From NCBI RefSeq assembly GCF_000208745.1, contig NC_030854.1, forward strand, positions 33,543,817-33,607,816: a stretch of 64,000 nucleotides of DNA, written 5' to 3'. The notes under the pieces are model-generated. The model had not been told where the DNA came from. It searched no databases and saw nothing but the letters and a program-made list of their open reading frames with translations. Positions 12,045-24,209 of the stretch are shown piece by piece. Position 1 is the stretch's first letter, and each line of letters opens with the position of its first letter. Origin of the DNA: Theobroma cacao. Taxonomy: Eukaryota; Streptophyta; Magnoliopsida; Malvales; Malvaceae. A program made the position numbers and the translations under genes.

Positions 12045-15000
12045 AAGAGGTTTATAACAATTTCTATAGAGGGCAAATTACATGATCAGCCTTATACTAA
12101 TATATAATGCTATTTTCCGAAACTTTCAGCATTTCTTTTTACAAATATATATGTAAAACTACCTATAGAAAGATTTGTATGTTCAAGTAGTATTTAATAT
12201 CCCTACTGTTTAATCAAATGAAACCAAAACTCACATAATCATCCTCATAATCATTGGTAGTTATTTGCTACTACTTATTATTCCTATTGTTCACTGATCC
12301 AGGTTCTATTCTTCCTTCTTCCTTGTTCATTTCTGCTTGTTTCCTATCATGTCAAGGGAGTCATTAAGATAGGAACCGTCAACTACCCCATAGACATATT
12401 CTCATTACAAAATCCCTCCAATGGCAGCAATGTCGTCTTTCTCATTTAAATTTGCTTTGCCACCAACTGGAAAAGTAGGCTGGGCCAGAAGGAAATAGAC
12501 CAGTCTTGCTCCAATTATTATCGAATAATGCATGCTGCTCTTCCTTAGGTTTCCAAAGACTGACAAACTCTTTTTCTTTCAACCTTTTGGACAATATATA
12601 TACTAACAATTCCCCAACGACCTTAGAATTAAAGCTCATCTGAAGCTTTTACTTCTTTTTGCTTGTTGCTTGTCCATCAACTTTCTTCCTTTTCATTTAT
12701 GAAGTGTGTGTAATCCTAGGCTGCAGACTGCCCTGAAGCTGTACCTCCTTCAATCAACTGGCTGCCAAGGCAAGCAGCTGTTTGAATACTCCAGTAAGTT
12801 GTTCCTGTCTATGTTAATTTTATTCCTTTGGAATATATAGGAAGAAGACCATTTAATCAGAAGTATATTTCCCTGTAAGGCCAACAGTTAATCTATTTTG
12901 TCTTCCAATTCATTTGAGCTCTATCAAATGCACATGTCAAGAATATATCTTCTTTGGTTTTTATTTATTACCTCGCATAAACATATATATAACAAGATTG
13001 AATCCTATTACTTACAGAATCATCTCATATACATACCCCTTAAGGAAGAATTAAGCAATTCAACCTGTTGCTCTTGTATTGTTAATGGATTTGTCTGGTG
13101 GGACAATATAAAACAGAGGATTTTCCTGAACTTAAGCTCGAAGAACTACGAGTGATAAGCTTATTGATCATAAATGGTGGTTGAGTGTCCGTTTTCAACG
13201 TTTGACATTGTTGAAAAAAGAGTGGATTGGGTTCTTAGAAAGCTTGCCTATCACTGGCCCGAAAAGATGTAGAAATTATACATGCGTTTTGTCAGTACAT
13301 GATTAATTTACTAGCTTTCGAACGCCTTGTTGAGAACAAACTTGGCCCTTTTCATTCATTGAAACCTATAATTGGTCCAATAATGCTATTGTTATCGACA
13401 TTAACTGTCTTTACTATTGTTGTCCCCATGCCTCTACATCCTTAGAAATTTCTTTATGGACTAATTTACTGGTAAAAGTGTGTTTTAGATGATTGTATGC
13501 TTGTATCAAGAGCTCGGAATCGAATCTCTCACTGTCAAGAGGGAGTTTTAGTTTTTTTTTAAGGAAAGGAAACAACTACTAGCACCGTGCTCCCTGTATC
13601 CTTATGATTGCTGGGTAGATAGAGAAACATATTTGTAAAAAAACAATTAAACTATAGTTTATTGAAAGCAAGAAGTATACTCAGTACTATAAGTGGTTAG
13701 CTAGTCTTCAACATCAAGTAACTTTTATTCCATAGTTGAGTAATGTGCATTGTTTCTTCTTCAAAGCCTTTTTGTCAGAGGCCTAAAGTAATAGCTTAAT
13801 TTCTTGATTGATTCAACTTTTTGTTAGTACATCATGGAGACTCTAAGACAAATGTCTGACAGATTGTTGCTAATTACATACGCCATGCATGAAGTCACTT
13901 GAAAATGAAGTTCAATTATATTTGTTCTTACACCTAACAGTCCTGCATTAACTTTGCATTTGAATACTATTGTCTTTGCTTATATCATTTAGATCCAACA
14001 AGAAAAACCTCATCCACGGTCGTCCTTCGTGGATTTGCTATTGCATTTCCCTTTTCTTGTTCCCTACTACTCTTCTTCTTCTTCTTCCTCGTCTTTACTT
14101 TATTAGATTCCTTTTCTTCCACACTCTTTTCTTTTCTCTTGAAAATGAAACTAAGAAGTTAATTAGCTTGCAAAATGAAAATGTTTCACTTTGGTTAAAT
14201 ACGAACTAATTAAAAACATTTCGATCAAATCATTGAAAGAAAAAGAGAGTTATTCAGCACAAACCTATGGCAATGAAATTAATTAACTAGAAGCACAATA
14301 ATGTCTGCTGCAAAGGTACAATTTATTCATATGGAATGATATCAAATATTAGGATAAAATATATTCGTAGTTTTAATTTTTAACCATAATTATATATGGG
14401 TCCATTAGGTTTCAAAATAATCACTTTATCCAAAACGTGTAAATAAACGTGAAATGTCTAAAATGTTTTTTTTTTCTTTTTTCACTTTTTTCTTTTCTCT
14501 CAGGCCAATCGACGATGATCCCTTACACCAGCCAACCACCCTACGGTCGAATCTAACCGTAAAATGTCGGATTCGATTGGATCTCCCTAAGGGAGCACCA
14601 GATCGTTGCTCCTTTGGAGAGCGTCCATTGGTGCCAGTTGCGGGATGACCTGTCGATGAACGATAATAGAGATTTTTTTTTTGAATAAGAGAGAAAAAAT
14701 TTAAAAATGAAAAGTTATAATTTATATAGTGGTAATTTTTAAAACTAATGAAAGGTAAAATTATCTTAAAAATATTATCATGTTATCAAACTAAGAAATA
14801 TTGACGATTGACTAATAGTAGGATTTATGTGTCTAAAAAAATATATTTTTTAAGTCGGAGTCTCCATTTTAAAGCTAGTGAATTTGCGTGTAATTATTTT
14901 CAAAAGTTGAGGATATGTATATTGTACCCCAAATATTAATATTACTACTTCAATTCATATGGAATTTCATAATGAAAATTAATATAAATCAGTCCGAAGA

Positions 15001-15667
15001 AGCAAAGTCAACTTCAAATGCAATATGAATACTTTTCTTTGCTTGCCGGCGGCGAGGGAAAAGAGTGACAATCTACCAGTCAACACTGACTAACCAGCTT
15101 TAAATTGTCTCGGTGCCATACCATACTCTATTTATTAGAAGGTGCACCAAGCGACCATACGAACCAGTAAAACTTCATTAAACATTTACATTGGTATGCA
15201 GTGTGATTGTGGCCCATTTCGTCAATTGCCATCAAAGCATTTTGCAACTCCTTCAAATTCCTTCTAGCTGCTGGTACTGAGCTTTGTATGTACAACAGTT
15301 CAAAGAATCGGGCCATCCATTCCTTTTACAAAACAAACCAGGTAAACAGTAACATCACGCATCAATGAACAATTCCTCAGTGAATTGCTCTATACTGAAA
15401 TTAACAGAATTTCTCGTGATAGCTATATAGTTTTTACTCTTACTTTGTTCGTCAAAATTCCATTAATACGATAACGTTTCTTATTTTCATAGGTAATTTC
15501 TGAGTGCTTGAACTATGTTTGATCAAAGTGCACTTGCATACGGTAACCATTAATATTCAAAACTAGGTGAAAGTATCTAGGAGAATATCTTTAAAGATGC
15601 TATACTCAGGCCAGTCCAAATGTAGAAATTACCTTGTTTTCCACGTTATAACATTTGCAGAAAGGAT
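12045..15667. other. Intergenic region between the PPR and MATE genes
   Basis: No protein-coding gene is recognised over 3.6 kb. A small GC-richer island with short hairpin potential (ctccctaagggag and cgttgctcctttggagagcg) sits at about 14500-14660. Minus-strand 12442-12639 is open for 65 codons with no known features. The region just before the MATE start (15500-15667) should contain its promoter and leader, but I see no convincing TATA box. Confidence 0.45.
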
Positions 15668-18600
15668 ATGGATGACAGTATGGAGGAGAGGTTTCTTGCA
15701 CAAAAAGAAGAAGACACGACTGATCATGATGATCTGAAAAGAAGACTTTGGATTGAATCGAAGACTATATGGAGAATCGCATTCCCATCCATATTGTCAA
15801 GGGTAACTTCATTTGGAATGATTATTGTGACACAGTCATTTATTGGACACATTAGCGAGGTAGAGCTTGCCACATATGCACTCGTACAAAGCATTCTAAT
15901 CAGGTTCATGTATGGGATTGTGGTAAGATACAATTTTTTTATTCATCTTTTAAGTTGTGTTTCTAATTTCAAACAAGGATGAGTTCACTTTCATTTGACA
16001 ATAAATAATCTCATGTGGGTCTCCAAAAATGAGTTCTTGCAATAAAGTTTGTTCACAAATAAATTGCGCGTTTGACTACTGTTAATACATTCAGGGATTC
16101 TGTGATTAATGAAATTTAAAACTTGAACCAGCATTAAATAAACAGTCACCAATGCAAACATTAATTCATGTCTTTCTGACTTGATCGCTTTATGTTCATG
16201 ATTGCTTCCCAATCCTTGAAAAATTGGTTAATACCTTGTCGATGCATGGAAGATTGGTATGTCGAGTGCAACCGAGACTCTGTGTGGGCAAGCATTTGGA
16301 GCGGGGCATCACCACATGATGGGAATTTACCTGCAACGATCATGGATTGTCGACGGTATCACAGCAACAATATTGGCACCTCTCTTCATATTCGCGACGC
16401 CAATCCTTAGACTTCTTGGCCAGGAGGAGGAACTAGCAGTTGCAGCCGGGCCAATCGCTCTATGGTTTATTCCGATGATCTACAGTTTTGTGATGTCTTT
16501 GACTATCTCGATGTTCTTACAAGCACAACTCAAGAATTTGATCGTGGGATGGGTATCGACTGCAGCATTCGTGTTTCATGTGTTATTGTCATGGATGTTT
16601 GTGAACAAATTTAACTGGGGAGTTAATGGGGCAATGGCTGCAATGATTATATCTGGTTGGACATCCGTTGTAGGGCAGGTGGTGTATGTCTTTGGAGGTT
16701 GGTGCCCTAATACATGGAAAGGATTCTCTAAAGCTGCTTTCTGTGATCTATTGCCTGTAGTCAAGCTCTCAATATCCTCCGGAGTCATGATTTGGTAATC
16801 TTGAATTCCCAGCTGCCTTTCTATTTTTTTTAGGCTCTGCATTAATTTTCACATTTCCAGTCCCATATGGATTTAGCTTTTTTGTTTTTTGTGAAAATTA
16901 ACTGATTCATTGGTATGGCCTGGGTCAACAGTCCAGCCAGGCATGGGACGATTTTTAGCCTATGAGTTTTGATGTAACACCCACTTGCATAAAACCTTCC
17001 CTTCCAAACACAGAAAGACCAAAGCTCTGTTACACAAAAATTTCAGAGCGACAGACTGCAATACATTCCCAGAAATACCCCTGATACGCAGTCACCTAGT
17101 TACTCACATCATTAGTCCTTCCCAGATTTACACTCAATCCCTCTCATTTACAACAAAAAACACACAGCTATAAACATCAGTCAGCATGTTCAAAACAAAA
17201 TCATTAAGACAAACCCATCCAGATGAAGGCAAAAACAAAAGTGAGTTAGACATGAATAGCTTTGGTGAAACCTTTTCTCGTAGCTCTATAAATCAAACCT
17301 GTTTCCTTGTTCCAGAAAATCAGGACTTTATTTAAGTTCCACGGGTACCACATCAACCTCAATATGAGCCTCAGTTAGAGACATTAATTTAATCCTCCTG
17401 TCTCTGAACCCTCTCCTTTGTCAGGCAATCTGCCACTTGGTTTCTTTCTCTAAAAATGTGGTTCACCTCCCATTTCGAAACTCTTTTTCAACCTTTCAAT
17501 GTGGAGAATCCATTTTCTCAATCTCCATGGTGCTTCCATTGGATGAGCACCCTAGTTACGGCATTCTTGGAGTTGCTTTCTATGATCAACTCATGTACTG
17601 TAATCTATTTAGAAGCTGAAAAGATCAAGAAGGCCTCTCTAATTGCTCTAACCTCCACTAAGCTTTCATCCCCCATTCCAATAGTCTTGGAGAATGTAAT
17701 TTTGAAGCTTTCATTTTCGTCTCTTAGAACTCCTCCAATCCCAGCCTCCCTCAGACTACCTTTTGCAGCTCCGTCTACATTAAATTTCATCTTCCCCTAG
17801 CCAGGCTTAACCCACTCCTCCATCTGCCTGCTGTTTGTTGTTTTAGTCATTCCAGGCACAAGTCTTGGGTTTCTGTAGATGTCCAGCACAACACTGTAAG
17901 CATGAGGTCATTTTGCTTTTGCCCATGTAGTAACTCTTAGCTTACTGATTTCATAGACTTGATCAACATCCAACACTTTTCCTTGAAAAATCATGTCGTT
18001 TCTGTGAAGCCATGGTGACCAAGCAATGGCATAGAACACTAGTTTCCAAATTTTGGTTTCTCCCCTTTTAACAAACACATTATTCCACATGGAGAAAAAA
18101 CTAGAAATATTATTAGGACCAGTCCATTGGACCTCCCGGTCACCACTCCATTTCAACCATAGGTTTCATGATTCAGGACAGTGAATAAAAAGATGACTAA
18201 CCGTTTCTTGTTGTTCATGACATAAAGCACACCTTCCCGTGTCGACGGATAAAAGCGCTGGTCGAACCAGCTCATGCTTGATAGTGACTCCTTCATGAAG
18301 TAGTTGCTAGTAGAAGATTTCTATTCTAAATGGTGCCAAATTTGCCTAAACCTCATTCCATCCTTCCCTGTTGTTGTCATGAGTGTGCATCACCTCTTTG
18401 CAAAAGGCTTTCCCTATGTAATTACTTGAGACCGACCCCTTTCACACGAGCTTGTCATCCATCTCCTTGCTTAAATGGTATTCCTCCATCGTGGCTCTAA
18501 ATTGACTCCATTGTTCTTCTTCCCAACCAAGTGGCATTCTTGTAAGTTCAACATCCCATCTCCGTAAGTCATGCTTCCACTGCCCGAATTCATTGATGCA

Positions 18601-21490
18601 ACCATTTTTATTCCGGGTTAAAGCATAAATCTTTGGAAACCAATCTTTGAGGGTATCCCCCTCCATCCGTCTATCCAAAATCTAATATTCTCACCATTTC
18701 CAACAGTCATCTGTAAGTTGTTCTTAACTTACAAAAAGTACTCATTAGTAGTAGATAGAGGTTTAATAATGTTGTTCCAAGTGGTGGAAAACTTCCTGTT
18801 TGTGTTGACATTTGGTAGGAGACGGGTGGGATCACTCCCTATTTTCTTCACTATCATTTTTCTCCACAAACTACTTTTATCATTTTCGTATCTCCAAATC
18901 CACTTGTTAAGCATCGCCCTCTTTTTAATCTCTATGTCAATAATCCCCAACCCTCCGTCTTCTTTATATCTACAAATTTTTCTCCACCCCACATAATGAA
19001 CTTTTCGTTTCTCCTCTACTACACATCAAACAAACCTTCTTTCAATTTTTTTCCAACTTTTTTTTTACCCATTTGGGTAGCTGAAACAAGGACATGTTAA
19101 AAATCGACAAACTCCCAAGGACTGGGCTGAGAAGAGTAACCCTGCCTCCCACGGGTAAGATTTTTGTTTTCCATCTCTCAGATCGATTCTCGAATTTCTC
19201 AATGATTGGCTTCCACATTCTTTTTTTTCTTTTTTTTGAAAATTATGCTTCCACATTCTCATCGAGCTATGCCTTGTCCCCAATAGGAAACCCAAATAAA
19301 CGGTGGGCAGTTCCCCTATTCTATAATTGATTGAGTTCGTCGCCATTCTTACCATTTGGCTTCCCACCCCAACTCCCATCAAGCTACTTTTATGAAAATT
19401 GATATTCAGTCTAGATACGAGTTTAAAGCACTTCAGCACCCTTTTAACATTTCGTAGATTCTCCAAATTTGGCTCGCAAAATATCATGGTATCATTCACA
19501 AATTGCAAGTGGGATATCGTGAGTCCGTTGCTACCGATTGGAACCCCTTGGCACATGCCAATAGTGTCAGCTTTACTTATAAGTTGATTAAATGCCTCCA
19601 CCACAATGTTAAACAAAAAAGGCGATAAGGCATAGCCCTGTCTAAGCCCTCTTTCCATTGGTTAGAGATGGTCGTCTTTCACCTCCCTTCTCCTTCCTCC
19701 TTTCCTCTCCCCGGGCATCCGTCTGCTCTTTCATGTTCCTTTTCACCATTCCTTCCGCCATTGTTGGTATTTTCCTTCCCAATTCACAAATTTCCATTCA
19801 ATAATTGAGGCTTTCATTGTAAATACCTTCCCATTCACAATAATCTGCGGACAAGCTGATATTTTTCTCTTGCTAGTGACTTCAGCTTTGATAAGGGCAT
19901 AATCCAACCTACTTCTCATCTTTGTCGCCTAGTCCACTTGTAAGAATTTTCCCCTAGAATTTATCGGTGCCTCAAACATTTTTAAGTGCCATAGCTGAGC
20001 TGGTAGTTCCTCCACTTGCACCCATACTGAATTCTTTCTTCTATCCTCATTTAAAACATAGGATTGGATTTCTTCAAACCACTTCTCAAAAATCACCATT
20101 TGTTTTGCAAATTATGGATTTAGCTTATGGATTAGCTAAATTGATACCACCTTATGGATTAAATGTTTATGGATAAGCTACATTGCTAAAATAGCTTATG
20201 GATAAGCTAAATGGATTAGCTTATGGATTTAGAAAAATCATATTGTTCTTAATATCCACTTTGATACCACCTTATGGATTTAGCTTAGTTGCTGAATTGG
20301 TATATTAGTAGTTTTCAATTTTTTTTGGGAATAATTTAATTACATGTATTATTCTAATCCTTTTAAAGTTGACTTTGAATAGCTTGGAATTGTGGTACTA
20401 TTCCATTCTCGTATTAGTGGCTGGATACATGAAAAATGCAACCATTGCCATAGATGCTTTCTCCATCTGGTAAGAGCATTTCACAATGCTTGGTAGTTTA
20501 ATTTGTTCTTCGATTACAGTAAATTTGCTTTATAGCTAATTTATTGCTGCAGCCTCAATATCAATGGATGGGAATTTATGGTCTGCCTCGGCTTCCTAGT
20601 TGCAGCAAGGTATACATAATCTTGCCCTAGATATATACACATGGTAGAACAACCTCTTCTGCTTTTCTTCCTCTCCATAGAATCCCTTTAATGTAATATC
20701 TTTGTATTGTCAGCGTGCGCGTCTCGAATGAATTGGGGAAAGGAAATGCTAAGGCGGTGAAGTTCGCCATAAAAACCATCCTCGGCACTTCAACATGCAT
20801 TGGTGTTGTCTTGTGGATACTATGCCTAGTTTTCCGAAATCAAATTTCATATTTGTTTTCCAGTAATGAAGAAGTTGCAGAAGCTGTGTCAAGCCTCTCA
20901 ATTCTTTTCGCTTTCTCAATTTTACTCAATAGCGTTCAGCCAGTTCTCTCAGGCAATAGCTGTCTTATTGATCCTCTTTTTCCCTTATATTTTCTGATAT
21001 TTACAAAGTTTGAATTCTGAGCCTTTAAACTCTTCCTCCAGGTATAGCCACAGGAGCTGGTTTACAAAGCATGGTGGCATATGTGAACTTGGGATCCTAT
21101 TATGTAATAGGAATACCTATAGGAATTTTGCTTGGATACGTTGCTCATCTTCAAGTTAAGGTAAGAACCAAATAAAATAGTCTACTCTGTAGTGCGTGTA
21201 TATTTTTCTGCAGAGTGTTGAGTTTCTAATTTTACGTAGGGACTATGGATTGGATTGCTGAGTGGAGTGGCAATGCAAACGTTTATTCTGGCTTGGATTG
21301 TATGGAAAACAGACTGGGATGAGCAGGTACATTGTCAGTGACAGAATTGTAATGCGAAATTGAACCATTAATTTCCCAAAATCAAAGCCATTTTATTTCC
21401 TGTGCGCAGGTAAGGAAGGCATCTGAACGTCTCAACCGGTGGCTCTTGAAACCGCCAGAGGAAGATAATGGGAGTCCACCTCATGCTTAA
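15668..21490 (+). CDS. MATE/DTX multidrug and toxin extrusion transporter (eight exons)
   Basis: Exons are 15668-15922, 16253-16794, 20383-20469, 20553-20609, 20714-20952, 21042-21160, 21240-21326 and 21410-21490. They join in frame to 488 residues, the normal size of plant MATE carriers. All junctions are GT-AG except intron 5, which has a GC donor (TCAG then gcaata). Family landmarks are GMSSATETLCGQAFGAG in exon 2, the C-L-E-x-W-Y-Y box at the exon 2/3 junction, VAASVRVSNELGKG across the exon 4/5 junction, and QPVLSGIATGAG across the exon 5/6 junction. About twelve hydrophobic segments are expected. MATE carriers export organic cations, flavonoids or alkaloids using a proton or sodium gradient, at the vacuole or plasma membrane. 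The substrate is not predictable. The first M precedes a short hydrophilic tail rich in acidic residues, as usual in the family. Intron 2 is swollen by a LINE remnant in antisense. Confidence 0.93.
17330..20095 (-). mobile_element. Degenerate LINE (non-LTR retrotransposon) in MATE intron 2
   Basis: Read on the minus strand from 20095 downward, the order is as follows. First comes a DUF4283-like gag segment (about 20060-19800; VWVQVEELPAQLWHLKMF, then RSRLDYALIKAEV). Next is reverse transcriptase (19658-19065; GLRQGYALSPFLFNIV, then LQFVNDTMIF). A zf-RVT-like region follows (about 18156-17908; FYAIAWSPWLHRNDMIF). Last is RNase H (17790 to about 17380; KFNVDGAAKGSLREAGIGG, later EVNHIFRERNQVADCLTKE). 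The catalytic FADD box is FVND, and several stops and frameshifts break the frame. No endonuclease lies between gag and RT, so an internal deletion is likely. The element is inert and lies antisense to the host gene. Confidence 0.85.
20100..20300. repeat. Short direct repeats beside the LINE
   Basis: The phrase gataccaccttatggatt occurs at about 20141 and 20262. Smaller pieces (atggatttagctta, gctaaat) recur between them in both full and partial form. The repeats lie in MATE intron 2, just outside the LINE 5' end, and may record a local duplication linked to its insertion. Confidence 0.6.
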
Positions 21491-22653
21491 AAGCTAAATC
21501 AAATGAATGATTCTGTTTGTAATACTACTTGATATTTCTTTTGGCTGAGAAAAGAAAAACAGAAACGTAAAAAGTAAGGATATCTCTATAGACTATATAT
21601 AGCACCTTATTATGATATATAGGAATCAAATCATAAGCAATCAGTTAGGATCCGTTTTGCATTAACCATGAGATTCACAACTGTAGCGGTGAGATTAAGA
21701 GTTGTGGTGGTTGTAGATAGATCATTAAAGATATTAGATTATAATATATTATATTATTTAATTTATTATATATTTGATATTTATAAAATTAATAAAATCA
21801 TTCAAAATTAATAAAAATTATTTTTATATAGTAATATATAAGGATGGTAATGGGTACCTGGTTACAGGGTACCCAACCTAGTTATATAGAGTTAGAGTAC
21901 TTTATAATCGGGGTTCAGGTGGTAACTTTACTATTCGTATCCATTTTGGGTACCACCCATTAGGTACCTGATCTCCGAACCTGATTATATTTTTTCTTTT
22001 AATTTCATGTATTTAAACACAAAGTTATATTGTTAATTAAATTAATTCATGAAACTATGATTATTAATTATCTTATAATATCTTTTCATATATATACTCT
22101 ATATATTGTGTTAATTTATAAAAAAATATAATTACGATTATATATATACTTTTAGTGTATATATTTTAAATATAAATATATTTACTTTCTATTTTGTATT
22201 AATGTTACAAAAATTATAACTTATAAAATTATTAATTATAATATATATGCTTTTGTTTAGATAAACTTATAAAATATATACCGAAAGAGAAATTGTAAGA
22301 TTAAACTAGTTTTAGAACTTATTTATTTTTTTAATTTTATGTAATTAAGGGTTGTGAGATTAGAAGTTGTAGAATTTTTTTTTTAATTTCATGTGAGATT
22401 AAAATAGTTTTAGAACTTATATATTACTAATATATTCACTATTTAAAATTAACAACATACGTCCATAATTTCATTGAAGAAATGCATGAGATACACCTGG
22501 ATAATTTTTCTACACAGATTAACACAAATTAAGGGTGGCCAACCCGCACAATTTCACCCAGAAAGTTTTGCCATTGTAGTTTTACAATTATACAATTAAA
22601 TTTCACTTAGAAAGCAATGCATATGAGTCACAATAGACCCAAATATATTATAT
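21491..22653. other. AT-rich spacer downstream of the MATE gene
   Basis: No gene is seen. The 3' UTR of the transporter probably ends within about 150 bp. The rest is very AT-rich with scattered tatata tracts. A stretch near 21840-21990 is rich in ggtacc-like words (gggtacctgg, gggtacccaa, gggtaccacc), typical of decayed non-coding repeats. Confidence 0.4.
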
Positions 22654-22671
22654 AATATATATATATATATA

Positions 22672-22711
<40 letters not shown>
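22654..22711. repeat. (TA)n tract followed by a poly-A run
   Basis: A TA microsatellite of about 20 bp runs directly into roughly 37 consecutive A residues. Apparent minus-strand frames across it are translations of this low-complexity tract. Confidence 0.9.
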
Positions 22712-22715
<4 letters not shown>

Positions 22716-23402
22716 TATTTTTTGCTTAGCCAAATAAATAAGGTAAACGTGAAAGCAGCTTTCACGGCGTTGTACAACAGAGCATGAGTACAGACCAACA
22801 CAAATACAAGGAAGGCTGGTGCTAAATAAACCACACATATCGGCTAAGCTTTTTAAAGTTGAAACGTATAAAATTAAAAGAAGCTAGCAATGAAGGCTAT
22901 CACCATGCTGAAAACATATTAAATTTCCTTCCCTCAGAGAACCACTCCTTCTAGAGCAGCTCAAAGTGTGACAATTCCGATCATCCAAGAGTGATTGTAA
23001 AAGATTCCCTTACCATTGTCTCTCTTGGCCATGCTGAAGATACTACTTGCATCGTTGGGCAGCTTGTGAACAACAATTATCTACAATCTTTAACACTACA
23101 CCAGAACAACTTAGTGACACAAACGTTTCTTAGCAGTCCACATTGAATGCCAGTGGAGCCAAGCAATAAAAAGAAAACCATAAGTCACAATTAAACAGCA
23201 AAATCAAAATTAACAGCCATGGTTGTAGCTCTGTATCTATAGTCAACAGTAGTCAAACGCACACATTCAGGACCATAGTAACTGTGAGCATCAATTGAAA
23301 CCACAAGTGTTTATGTATAAAATACCGCCAAAATACAAGTTCGGAAGGTCTCTCAAATATTCATTCTGCGTTCCAAATGGGCTGCATGATGTTCCACCAA
23401 TT
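22712..23402. other. Unassigned spacer next to a LINE fragment
   Basis: The base composition is more balanced than in neighbouring spacers, but I recognise no gene or RNA. It lies 3' of the LINE-derived frame on the minus strand and may be more of that decayed element. Confidence 0.3.
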
Positions 23403-23777
23403 TCACATCCTTCTAGTTCTTTGTCTCACTATTTTTTGAATCTTGTTCACAACTTGCTCTTCTGGGCAATTTCTAGAGAGTCCGAGATGTAGTCCAATTT
23501 CCCCCACACTTTCTGCCTCCTTAAGAATTTCATTTTGGTGCATTATGTCCCCATCAGAGACTATGGTTGCGGCTGCATAGTAATCAAAATTTGGGGAGGT
23601 AACTCTTCGAAGAAGCTCTTTGATCTCTTTCTTCCTTGACTTTTTAAATCCCCTTTCTGCTTTGGCCACCATTGTTTCTTCCAATAGAGCTGCTAAGCAA
23701 AGCTCGGATTGGGTGTGCTCCAATTCGTCATTTTCGACCGTCCCCTGAGGCTCCAGCTTGCTCAACTCCACCACCAC
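23403..23777 (-). pseudogene. LINE-derived fragment (linker between gag-like and endonuclease domains)
   Basis: An open minus-strand frame of 124 residues contains KSRKKEIKELLRRV, then NEILKEAESVGEIGLHLGLS and EEQVVNKIQKI. That order resembles the region found in plant LINE open reading frames between the DUF4283/zinc-knuckle part and the endonuclease, where a phrase like the final aspartate-rich or glutamate-rich helix is common. No RT or endonuclease follows downstream, so this is at most a fragment. The first codon is not a reliable start. Assignment is by pattern memory only. Confidence 0.4.
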
Positions 23778-24209
23778 TTAAAGAATGGGTCTCTGGGCAC
23801 GGGCTCTCTGATGCAATTTGTGGATCTGTGTTGAGGTAAAATCAGAGCATGAGGGGTCCTTAATGGAGGCCTGCATTGTTTGGATTATCTTTCGAGCTTG
23901 GGCAATGGAGAGCATCTTGGGCTTCCTTGGGTTCCAAGTGTTCCGAGCTGTCATGATGCTAGCTGGGCTTTAAGTTACATGGGGCTTAGATAGGCCGGCT
24001 TTCAAGCTGGTTTGATTAGCAACCAAATGTTAAGGGCCCGCATCCGAATGGAATGGGTATTGGGCAGATGGAATCCAAAATTCGTCAAGACTTAAAAACG
24101 GACCTGTTTGGCTCATTGATGGTCCTCTATCCTTGATCCACTTGTTGGGCCTGTGAAGTGCTTGGGCTCTCATTTGGTAAGCTGGTCTCATCCTGTGCAT
24201 AATTTTTTT

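Noticed and set aside
12442..12639. Minus-strand 65-codon frame
   Set aside because: No start context, promoter or family resemblance that would distinguish it from chance.
14340..14940. Possible MITE with GC-richer centre
   Set aside because: The suspected terminal inverted repeats match only loosely and no target duplication was found.
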